Positions 24,501 to 35,966 of a DNA stretch of 64,000 nucleotides are shown in pieces (the stretch's first letter is position 1; each line of letters begins with the position of its first letter). The notes under the pieces are model-generated. The model saw only the letters and a list, made by a program, of their open reading frames with translations. It was not told where the DNA came from and searched no databases. Made by a program: the position numbers and the translations under genes. Location of the stretch: positions 2,020,001-2,084,000 of the forward strand of contig BRXU01000014.1 in NCBI GenBank assembly GCA_030267565.1, given 5' to 3'. This DNA comes from Pleodorina starrii (taxonomy: Eukaryota > Chlorophyta > Chlorophyceae > Chlamydomonadales > Volvocaceae).

Positions 24501-25267
24501 GGGGCCCTCGGGGGAAACGGGCGCAAGACAACGCGAACGGCAACAGGGCAACAGGGCGTGGGGCGCAACGGGGGCGCAACGGGCTTTTGGGTCACCGACA
24601 AGATGAGGCCAGGGGCGCATTGCCATCATCCGTCTTGCAGTCGTCGTACAGCTGCCGTACCGGTACCGGTACGTACGCACCTTCGCGGCAGCACCAGAGC
24701 CATGTGCGCGTACATGCGCAGCCTCCACGGGTAGGCCGCCGCCACCTTGTACGGCTGCCACACCAGGTGCTTGACCACGGAGCGATTGCCCTGCCTGGAG
24801 TCCAGCATCAGCCTGTCGTACAGACTGCCGTGCATCATGCTGAGCTTGAAGGTGTCGGGGCCTGTTAAGGGGCGGGGGTTGTCGGGGCGCGTGCAATCGG
24901 GCGTGCGAGTTGCGTTTCCGGTGGGTGGGTGGGCGGGTTGTGGGAGAATGGTGGCGTTGTGTGCTGGGGGTACGGTGGCAGTCGCCACGGACCGGCCAGT
25001 GGTTCGCCCAATAACAATGACGATGAAGGCGGGGAGCGCGCATCGGGACTGGGCGAAATAGGACGAGACCAACCCCTTGGGTTACTCACACGTTTTTTCG
25101 TCACAGTCGCAAGTGGCCAGGAACTCTGCCCACAACCGTTGCTTTCCGTAGTAATGCTCTTCCATGAACGCCGGCCGCAGCCAGACAACGCCTATCTGGT
25201 ATGATAGCAGAGTTGCGCAAGCTGCTACGAGGGTTAAAATCCAGTTCCGACGACGAAGCAGCACCAT
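18511..25267 (-). CDS. U-box protein with N-terminal membrane anchor (putative E3 ubiquitin ligase)
   Basis: Twelve exons: 25267-25090, 24861-24681, 24445-24372, 24076-24009, 23545-22550, 22278-21990, 21780-21644, 21369-21187, 20861-20406, 20055-19895, 19390-19309 and 19041-18511, about 1,111 aa, phases consistent. Residues 9-28 (WILTLVAACATLLSYQIGVV) after MVLLRRRN form a likely signal anchor. A Gln/Gly/acid-rich insertion fills the fifth exon, and hydrophobic helical stretches occupy the next exons. The U-box spans about 860-935: 'DVPRGFTCAITQQLMTQPAM', 'YERSAIQQWLAG', then 'DPKSNTALRSYNLLPNEDL'. U-boxes recruit E2 enzymes. The Cys-to-Thr-Gln context fits a U-box and not a RING. The C-terminal tail is Ala/Arg-rich. 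Exon phase ties all parts together, but a split into two genes cannot be excluded without transcripts. The substrate is unknown. Confidence 0.78.
19397..19408 (-). repeat. C12 homopolymer serving as polypyrimidine tract of a U-box exon
   Basis: Twelve G on the plus strand read as twelve C on the transcript. They lie just before the acceptor CAG (19393-19391) of the exon that finishes the U-box. Confidence 0.85.
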
Positions 25268-25678
25268 TGTGTCCTTTCAAGAGCATCCAAAAGACTAGTT
25301 CCCTGGAATCTCTTGCGTCTCGGTGTGTCTTCAGCACGAATCCAGGATTGAAAGTCACGCTAGCCACAGTTCTGGCCCCTGCCAATAGTTAGAACATGCC
25401 TTCAACGATGGAAGTCCGCAAGTGTAAAGCACAGACATGCGTGGATTGGGACCGGTCTACCCGCCTGCACGCCGTACGCCCATGCACGATGCACGACCGT
25501 GACCAACTGTCTGACAGTTGGTTTTTTTGCACGAACCCTTAATAGGTGGCCGTCGCAAGAATGATTCGCAAGACCAGATCGCCTTCTGTTTCAGCGAGCC
25601 TCGACACTGCACGGTTGAGTTCAATTGCAACCAGTTAGACTTTTACACGATTAGTTGCGACACCCTCGCGTTTAGAAA
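25268..25678. promoter_or_regulatory. Divergent promoter region, U-box gene and ATX1
   Basis: 411 bases separate the two ATGs. They contain a perfect 10-bp-arm palindrome (25502-25522) followed by a T run. No coding is seen. In Chlamydomonas, ATX1 is reported to respond to iron deficiency, so metal-response elements would be expected here, but I could not identify one with confidence. Confidence 0.5.
25502..25522. promoter_or_regulatory. Perfect inverted repeat in the ATX1/U-box intergenic region
   Basis: ACCAACTGTC (25502-25511), one spacer base, then GACAGTTGGT (25513-25522), followed directly by a T7 run that includes the last arm base. It lies about 157 bases upstream of the ATX1 ATG. 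It could be a dimeric factor site. It resembles a bacterial terminator, but the setting is nuclear. Confidence 0.6.
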
Positions 25679-25882
25679 ATGACGGAGGTCGTCCTCAAAG
25701 TTGAGATGATGTGCAACGGCTGCGTCGCCGCAGTGCAGCGCGTGCTGGGGAAGATGGAAGGCGTCGAGAGCTACAACGTGAGCTTGGAGGAGCAAAAGGT
25801 GGTTGTGAAGGGGAATGTCAACCCTCAAGACGTGCTTGAAAAGATTTCCAAGACGGGAAAGAAGACGGAGCTGGTTTCGTAA
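25679..25882 (+). CDS. ATX1: ATX1-type cytosolic copper chaperone
   Basis: A single exon of 67 codons beginning [15 protein letters not shown]. The protein is one HMA domain (beta-alpha-beta-beta-alpha-beta) with the Cu(I)-binding MxCxxC at Met10, Cys12 and Cys15. The late lysine loop TGKK contacts the P-type ATPase. ATX1 hands Cu(I) to the secretory-pathway copper ATPase, which loads multicopper oxidases such as the ferroxidase of high-affinity iron uptake. Its length is normal for the family, and there is no signal or transit peptide. An in-frame start with a purine at -3 and the lack of upstream ATGs support the start. It is intronless, unlike all its neighbours. Its 3' end converges on the dehydrogenase gene. 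Confidence 0.96.
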   Translation: MTEVVLKVEMMCNGCVAAVQRVLGKMEGVESYNVSLEEQKVVVKGNVNPQDVLEKISKTGKKTELVS

Positions 25883-26073
25883 GCCGTCGATCTGCACCAT
25901 GGGGCAAAAGCCAGGACATGGAGCTCGTGCATACATAATTCAACCTTGGCGCAATGTACATAACGCGATGGATAAAAGTCGATGAACGAGAGGAAGATTG
26001 GCGGGGATTTCTGGGTGTACTTCATTAGAAGCTCGCCCTTTTGTCGACATATGGGTGACGTGTGGACGCGGTG

Positions 26074-26078
26074 TTACA
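26074..26078 (-). terminator. Candidate poly(A) signal (TGTAA) of the dehydrogenase gene
   Basis: TTACA on the plus strand is the first TGTAA on the minus strand downstream of the stop at 26500. It lies upstream of the ATX1 signal at 26162, so the two 3'UTRs would overlap by about 100 bases. Confidence 0.45.
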
Positions 26079-26161
26079 CGGCCCTTGACATGTATGAAGT
26101 CTCCGGTGATGTGGGGACCCGGGTCGAGGTGGGTCTAGAGACGTGAAGAGACCACGGATCC

Positions 26162-26166
26162 TGTAA
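26162..26166 (+). terminator. Candidate poly(A) signal (TGTAA) of ATX1
   Basis: The first TGTAA after the ATX1 stop codon, giving a 3'UTR near 290 bases. Confidence 0.5.
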
Positions 26167-26499
26167 TCAACCTTGACCGCTAACCCTGGTGCCTCCCTGC
26201 CTCCTTGCACATTACGCAATGCATAGACGATTTTTGTGCCTTTCTTGCACCGAACAGTCGACACGCAAGCCGGTCCTAAACAGGAGACGGTTGCCCTTCC
26301 AGTTGCCGCCCCGTATCCAGTCCTGCCACAGCCAACGGGCGGTTGGGTCGCCAACCGCGACCTCACAGTGAAACCCCTTGTGCACCTTCAACAACGAGGG
26401 AGGTTCAGTCACACATTCGACAGCGCCATTAACAGCAGAACGGCTACTGTCCCTCGTTGGCACTCGAGCTGCCCCTCCTTCCCCTTCTTGGCACTTGAG

Positions 26500-29099
26500 C
26501 TACTGCCTCTTCTTGGCGGCCGGTGCAGCGGCAGCGGACGAGTCCCCGGAAGCGCGCTTGAAGTCTGGCATGTACCGGCCGAACGCCGCGATGGCTGTGG
26601 CCAAGAAGTTGTAGTCGATCACCTGCCATCACGCAACGAAGCCAAACAAAATCGGACGCGTCAGCAGGCAGCCTCAAGAAGCAGCGCTTCCCACAGGGCT
26701 GCTTAAGTGTCGGATGGTTGTAGCGCAGCTATGACCCTCAGCTCCCGGTTGGCCAGCTCGGCTGTGCTCAAGCTAAACAGCAGCATCCCGTATCCTGTTT
26801 CCTGCTGTGCTGCGGTCCGGGCATCTCGCACCTTCATGGCCAGCCGGAAGCCCAACGCCGTGGGCCCAACGTCGCGCCACACGGTGCGGCCCACGCTGGC
26901 GAAGACGGTGTCCGGGAGCTCGTCCGGGTGCACGGCAAAGCGCTTGAAGAAGTCCAGCGCGTCCAGCTTGTGGGCCTTGTCGTAGAACCTGCAATCAATC
27001 CAAGTCAGCGAGTAGGCTTCACAAAATGCGCACATGCGCACGACAGCACTCCCATCCAACAAGATCCTGAACCCTGCATTGCCAGGCGACTCTTCTCCCT
27101 TCGCCGCAGCCGCGAAATGAGGATTCCCACGATCGCTTTCGCACTCGACGCCGCTCCGCAAGCCCCAAACCCAGCACACACACGCTACGCCCCGTGGTGA
27201 TCAGAGGCCCACTCACCTGGAGGCCACGGGCGAGGGGTGGAAGACCAGCACGTCAATGCCGTGTGGGCGGACCTCGGGCGCCAACGAGGCGCCGAACACG
27301 GAGATGAAGGCCTTGGTGGCGGCGTACTGGACGGAGAAGGGCGACGGCATGGCGGCCGCCGCAGAGCTGGTGAAGACGACGCAGCCACGCAGGCCCGAGG
27401 AAATCTGGATGGTGGTGGGGCGGTTAATAGTTGGCACATGGATAGACCGGGGTGGCGTCGGCAGCAAGTATATGGAAGAAGGGATTTGGGCATGCGTGCT
27501 GCTGCCTGCTCAACACGCGGCAGGCGGCGGCCAAAGAGAAGCGTGGGAACTGGCGTTGGCAGCGGCAAGACTCAGAACGCCTTCCTTCCAAACGCTTACA
27601 TCTTTACGCACGCACGTGTCACCGATATTCCTTGATCCCCGCGAACAGCTGCGCTACTGAAACGGGTGTGCCATGCATTACTGGAGCACACGGAGAAAAC
27701 ATCCGCGTATGGCATGTACAGCAAGCGTTGCCAAGCGCACAACGCGCGAGCCCTCTGTGCAGCTGCGCTCCAGCTCTGATTCACAGTAACTCACCATGAG
27801 CTGCACGAAGTGGTGCGTGATCTGCACTGCGCTGACCGCGTTGCAGTTGAGGTTCTTCATCAGCACATCAAGCGGCCTGCAAGGGAAACGGCGCCCACAG
27901 TGTCAGCGCGGGGCATGCTGGGTAAGCGCCTGGCCCCCCAGGCCGGGGCTCGGGGTAAGCGCCATTCCGTCGCAACTGTTTTTGACGCGGCGACCGCTTT
28001 GTTTGGCCCCAAACTCTTGCCATACCACTCTTGCTGCATACCATGCCACAAGCGGCAGCACAGCGTTTTTCAAAACGTCGGCGCCAAACGCAGTCCGCAT
28101 AGATCGTCAGCACGCCTGGAATGTCGTTTTGTGTCATAGGGCCCCGTGCATTGCCCCGAGATGTGCGACACGCGCGTTTCACAGGCTTCTCCGAAGCGCT
28201 GGACTCCACAAGCCGTGCGGTCCCAGGGGTGAACAGCGGGCGGCCTGGCGCGCTCGACGGCTATCCCATACCTGGTGTGGAAGAAGCCAGTGAGAAGGTA
28301 GCCTGCGTTGCAGAAGACGAGCTGCACTCGGATGTCGCGGGTAGCCTCCGCAATAGGGCCCAAATACTCGTTGCCGCCCAGGTCCGCAGCCACCTGGAAC
28401 ATCCAAGGCAGACAACGCCGTTCAGGTTTACCACAAGCCTGCCTCATAGCGGGACTTGGTGTTCAGAAAGGGTGTCCACTTCCCCGCATCCGCGCAATAG
28501 CTTCCGCCATCAACCCGCCACCTAACGAGTACTGTTCCTAGCCCACCGTCCCCCACACCTTGCGAAATTGACATTGCGGGTACGCCGCTTTGAGCTCCTC
28601 GAACGTGGTGTCGAGCAGCTGGTCTCCCAACGCCACAAGCACTACGTTTAGCCCCTGGCGCGCGAGGCGCGTTGCAATGGACTTGCCGATACCTAGCCGA
28701 TGGAGATGGTGAATCGCGCGATCACAAAACACAGCGTTAGCCACATTAGATGATAGCCATCATCGATGCCTGACACAGCCTTCGACGCGGTGCCGAGGGC
28801 GCGGACTTAATCAGAAGTGCGCCAAGTAAATTTCCAAAGTGCATGCCCGCCCTAGGAATAAAGTGTCATCTCCAGACTAATCTCGTCAATTCATGCGAAA
28901 GCCACTGTCTCTGGGCAACCGAGCCGACCGTCATCGCACCCCTACACGCACCGGAGCTTGCGCCAGTTACCAGAGCCCATTCGGCATTGTAGCGTTTTTT
29001 CAAATTTTGCGTTTTGTAGAAAACCGCGCAGATCAGGTGCTGAATGACATACGTTAGGAAGCTGGGCACGAAAAGGCAAAGGAAAAGGTAGAACCACAT
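26500..29099 (-). CDS. Short-chain dehydrogenase/reductase, 3-ketoacyl-CoA reductase / HSD17B12-like, membrane anchored
   Basis: Seven exons: 29099-28952, 28692-28559, 28393-28272, 27876-27795, 27404-27217, 26988-26832 and 26622-26500, giving 317 aa, the normal length for KCR-type enzymes. Residues 1-27 (MWFYLFLCLFVPSFLTYVIQ...) form a membrane anchor. The cofactor motif TGASSGIG is at 45-52 and NAG at 123-125. The active site is Ser176 with YAATK at 189-193. The family reduces 3-ketoacyl-CoA during very-long-chain fatty acid elongation in the ER, or steroid-like ketones, with NADPH. The C-terminus PAAKKRQ ends near Lys residues, reminiscent of an ER-retrieval signal, but it is not a canonical KKXX. 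The catalytic set is complete. The substrate is not proven, because neighbouring SDR subfamilies share these motifs. Confidence 0.85.
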
Positions 29100-31459
29100 T
29101 TTTAGTCACGTTCAATGATCAATGCAACGACCTATACCTTTAAACTAAGCGGCCGGTGTGTCATTGCGCCACTAGGGCGGGAAAGTATCAAGGCTTCGGA
29201 GCAGGGTTCTGGAGCCCTGCTGAACCAATGACGGAGGACAATGAGGATGTGTGTCACTGAATCCAAAAAGAGACTGTATAATAATACACCATAATATAAC
29301 ACTAAGCCGCAGGCCCCAGGCTTACATACGGGGCCATATTAAGGGCGTAGTCATTGTTTCTGGGGCCGTCTGGGGTTGCGCGGCCCGGGGAGTAACGCCA
29401 AAAGGTGGGACCCGATTGTGTCATGTTCTCACGACACCCCTTCTTGCGGGTCCGGGTCGTAAACGGCGGCCTGGTGTACGCCATGGCCAAAGCAGTCGCA
29501 ACCGGACGATTCGCACTGCTGAACTGTTCACTACGTGTCAACCTTTTCACCTTGGGCGTCTAGGGCAAACGGCTCATCCAGTTGCGGCCCGAGAGTTGCT
29601 TTCAGATATGTTGGTGCGCCTAGTCGTGGGTAGCCGGGACCCGTGGCCGGCTGGGGAGCCTCATGTTCATTACCCCGTGGCCGCGGGTTTCAGCCACTTC
29701 CCCAGGGTTCGATCATTCCTGTCTGGTTAGCTCGTGCTGTTTGGTTTGGTTGCGCTTTCCGCTGCCTCCATGCTCCATGGACGAAACCGCAGCAAGCACC
29801 ACAACTAACGTCCCATACACACTGCTACCCATTTCCGGGGCTTGGACGAGCCAGACTTCCTCGCGCGACACCACCGATCCGATTGACGGCGTCAAGTGGT
29901 CCGCATGGCGGTTGCCAACTTGACGGGCAAATCTTTGAGCAGGGTCGGGGGCCCTCCACCCCAGCGTCACCCTACCCGCAACACCAGGGTGTGTGTGACG
30001 GGCGCGATCGGCGGCACCACGTAGGGTCACTCGGGAGTCTGCGCTGAGAGGCAGCAAGAGACTGGCCGCCTGCCGCCAGGGAGAGCGGCGACAGCGCTAC
30101 AACACTCGTGCCATTTCCGGAAGGCACAGAGAAACTGAGCTCATGGGGTCCGTGATTGGGGTTACTGCTCCACTGTTCGATTCCACGCCCTGCGCACTGC
30201 CAGACCTGCTGCCTGGTCTGATGCGTGTAAACCCGCATCCAGAGCGTCACGCGCATATAGCACATCTCCCAACGTTTGCAATGCCCTGCAGCCTAGGAGT
30301 GCCTGATGCCGGAACTCAGCTCCCGGCACGTCCTGACTGACGAGGCGCTTGAACTCTGCCCTGAGAAAAGGATTCCCCCTAGCGGCGCATTCCAGCGCTA
30401 CACATTCAGTACACTTGGGGCTGTGAGTTCGTGGACAGCCCTGGGCGCAACAGGACCCCGGCAATTCCTGACCTTATGCCTAGATGTTGCATCTTCCTAT
30501 ATCTTAGCACGTGGGGCGACATTTGTGGACGGTTGAAGCGCTCAGTGCGCACGTAGTTTGGGATTTTTGGGACGCGCGGCCCTTGCGGCCTGGAGGGCAG
30601 CTAGGGGCAGCCCTAGGACGGGTGTCCCCACCCGGTGTCCCCTGGTTGGTGTTCTAAGGGCTTTCTAAGCCCTTCCTAAGCCCTTCATACTCATGCCCAT
30701 TCAACGGTTCCTCCACTTGCATATTCCACAGAAGTGTTCATGGAGCCCACACACCCACCTCGTGCAGTCTCCTGACCTTTATGACCCACGGTGACAACTG
30801 CACAGCGGCGGCACAATATTGTGATGCCGCAAGATGATAGTGACGCATACAAGCGTAACTAACTGAACGCATGGAGGGATGCGCTGACGTTTGGGCGTGG
30901 CGTAAGGACTGGCCGGCAGCCAGCCAACCGCGCAACCGCAGAAACCCGCCGGGACCTCGGCCACCAAACTGCAGCGCGCACCAGGACCTCCCAATCCCCC
31001 TGCGTAAGCATAACTTGTGATGCCTAGCCGATGCGAGTCACATGCCGAACGCATCATCTGAAGTGGGACAACCCCGCCACTGGGCTCCGAAAGGTTGCCA
31101 GGCCCGTCCAACGTCCAAAACGCGCCTCCTAGGCCGACCCTTTGAAACTATATGGAGAAGAGCTTGTGTACATGACCTTATGCAAAACAGTTAGCATTGC
31201 CCCGGGTCATGTCCGGGCAGGGTGAGGCCACATTCGCAGGACTTCTGCACGACAAACTAGAACAAGTTGTTAACTGGTCTTTGCCCTACACAGATACATT
31301 ACACTATTGCTTACTCGCACTTCTCGGTCTTGCAAACAACCTATAGGAAAGGAAGAGCACTTATATTTCATACGTCGATCCCATCCGCAGTTGCACCCTA
31401 GTTGCACTCTTGCGCCTCGGGCTACGCGGTTGTGCGTACTGCGTTTCTCGTGAAGCAGG
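29100..31459. other. Long divergent intergenic region, dehydrogenase and Rab2; no gene recognised
   Basis: 2.36 kb between opposite start codons, with lower GC than its surroundings. Short open frames show no conserved blocks. A small repeat cluster lies near 30650-30685: AAGGGCTT (30656-30663) pairs with AAGCCCTT (30667-30674), and a further CTAAGCCCTT follows. This could be the relic of a mobile element. The promoters of both genes must lie within. Confidence 0.5.
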
Positions 31460-33317
<1,858 letters not shown>

Positions 33318-35966
33318 CGCGTGCCGGAAGGAGTACCGGCGATAGGAGGAACCAGCCCCTGTCAAGTAGGGGTTCATCGACCAGCATTGCAGTTCGGGCT
33401 CATGTGGGGCCTGGGGGAGCCACGGGAGAGCCATGCGCGGCGCAACCAATTTGTCCCACGAATCGCACTCGCCATGTTAGCACATGCCGCATGGGCTGCA
33501 AATAGGATACCACTTTCCCCTGGCCCCTGGCTGACCTAAGGTAAACGTTGCGCGGCTGCGCGGCGTGCGTCTGTTGGGTCGTTGCTAAGCGTTTGCCGCA
33601 CCCGAGTGAGCGTGTCCCGAGCGTGGGAGGGCGGGATTTGGAAGGGCTGCGTGGGCCTGCTGAGCGGGTGCGCATGGCGGGACTGAGGAGCGTTTCGATG
33701 ATTGGAAAGTTGGCGCGATGTAGAAGACAAGCGCTGAGGCATCCATAACCAACTGGGACGCGGGGACGACTGAAGGTAGGGGCCACGGTTAAGACTTCTT
33801 ATGACTGCAAATGCCACCGCTCATGCCGAGTGGCTGGGGACTTCGTCTATCCTCTGCCGTTCCTGTGCTCAGTGTGCTGGGCCTCTGTTGGGCAACGCGG
33901 TACTGTTGGAGTTATGCGGGTCGGTTGGAACGCTGTCCGTGGGGCGGAGAGCAGGCCCATTTCGCCAGGACTCCGTTCGTGTTGCTGTACCTGTATTGTT
34001 GCGTCAGTGCCGTCAAACGACTGTCTGGGGGCGTGTGCTTGGGAGGTGGGGCACGTGCGGCACGCATGGGATGTCATGCAGCCTGGGTGTTTCGGCGCGG
34101 CAATTGCCCCCGGGGCTTGGAAGGTACCCCGAATGACGGCGGCGTCCGGTGTACAGGCGGCGGAGTGGACACGCTGGCAGGTAGTCGCGCGGCGGTGTGG
34201 CGACCTGTGTACGCTTAATCATCATGTGCACCATTGAAGTTACACCATTGTGTCAAGTGTGGACGGAATTAGCAGATAAACTAATCGCAGCGCGCTGCTG
34301 GACATATGTACGTATGTTGTATGGCTGGGTTAGCGGGTGGCAAAAGGCGGCAAAATTTTCATGTAGAACTCCAGAGCCGCTCTCATACCGGTACATCTAC
34401 GCGATGAACGGTATGCAGAGTTATGCGTGAACGGCTGCGCTCCTAGCCGTGAAGCACAAGCATAACAAAGTTACGCTCGGCGTCGCGTAGCCACACCCTG
34501 AAAGTCTGACCGGACAAATCGGTGGGCTCCCAACACTACCCAAAAATCCGCGCTGCTACCGTGTCCTGGTGCAAGGAGATCCCCCGGAGGAGCCGCAGAA
34601 CAACAATCCAGCAAGCAAACTTTGAGCTTGTGAATTGAGTAAGCGTCCGCGCTCTACTGCTGCACTAGGAAACACCGCTTCCTTTCGAGCCGTTGCGCCA
34701 GGTGGATGGCAAGCCTCCTTTACTCAGACTGCCAGCAATGCCGTCCGCAGCAGCGCTGCCCAACAGAAAAACGCGAAAACAAACGAACGAATGCTAACGG
34801 CAGGCGTCATGTTCTCGGGCATATCCGTACATGTACGGAACCAGGTACAAAGTGCAGAAGTGTGCGCGTCGTCGTGCACCGTACACACACACAGTAGATC
34901 GCTGAACCCATCGGGCACGGCGACACAGCTACCTGCCTCAGCGGCGACAGCCTCAGCACGCGCCGCCCCTCCCTTCCTGCTGTGTCCCTTAGACACAATG
35001 CGCGTGGATGACACTCAGCGTCTGCAGCGCTTCCACGGATTCCACGGAAGCGCGCGACGCGACCTGCGTTCCCCTCCGTACAACAGCTAGAACCTCCCGC
35101 TGCCATATCTGCCCATCTTATCCCGCCGCAAGCTTCCGTATGCCGTGCCGTAACCCGGAACATCAACCTAGATGCTCGCACACGCGCTACGACAGTACCT
35201 TGCCGTATACTCAATCTCCAAACATTGTTACCTTTCTAGGAGGGCCGCGCTACAGGCCCCGTCTCCCCGCCATTTACCGCGGTAGCCGTCCTTCCCCCAC
35301 TTGCTTCCTCGTGCTCTATGCCACCGCATGCCAGCGTCAATGTGCGGTGCCTCCCTGCGCTTCGCGTCCCGCCACCGCCAATGCTCATCCTTCGCGCACC
35401 CATACTCCTAGTCGATTCCTGATTCATGTAGCCTACGGTATATGTCGCCAAACCAGTGCTCCCATCCTTTTGTTGCGCGACACAAATGCTTGCACCCACA
35501 TCGAGAGCCTCGGCCGGACGCGCCGGCTGGACATTCACCTTTCGCCCCGCCCCGCGGGAGCCGTCGCTTCCACGGACCCTTGCAACCGATCCCCCCGCGG
35601 CCTCTGCCACATCACGCAAACCACCCCTGCCACTCCTTTTTCCTCCCACTTTTCCTCCCACACCCCCGCCGCCCCATCACGCCCTCCACCCCCTACCCAC
35701 ATTCACGTCCCGACCCAACGGCTTTCTCAGTCACAGAGTCACAAAACCCGCTCCCCGCGGCCGCAACCCCAGACAGTGCCTTCGGCCCTCCACCGCCGCC
35801 AACCAGCCGCCAACCTACTACATCACGGCCGCCACCAGAGCCGCACACTCACTTCCTCACTACACCCTCATTTCCGTCTCCGCTGCCGCTGGGCGCGCAA
35901 CTTTGCCTCCGTTTGAAGTCGCCTGCCCCGCCTGACCCGCCGGCCTTCACGGCCGCCATAACCGGC
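33318..35966. other. Convergent 3' region between Rab2 and the WD40 gene; no gene recognised
   Basis: 2.65 kb between converging stop codons. At 33800-34240 the plus strand is open in all three frames, which reflects base composition and not coding. From 35500 to 35930 the plus strand is C/A-rich and Pro-coding in several frames. No conserved protein block was found. Confidence 0.5.

Noticed and set aside
25502..25530. Stem-loop plus T run, like a bacterial rho-independent terminator
   Set aside because: The surroundings are intron-bearing nuclear genes, and the site lies between two divergent start codons, so a terminator role is implausible. Kept only as a palindrome.
33800..34240. Three overlapping plus-strand frames of 111-135 codons
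   Set aside because: All three frames are open at once, there is no conserved block, and the site is in the convergent 3' region of Rab2.
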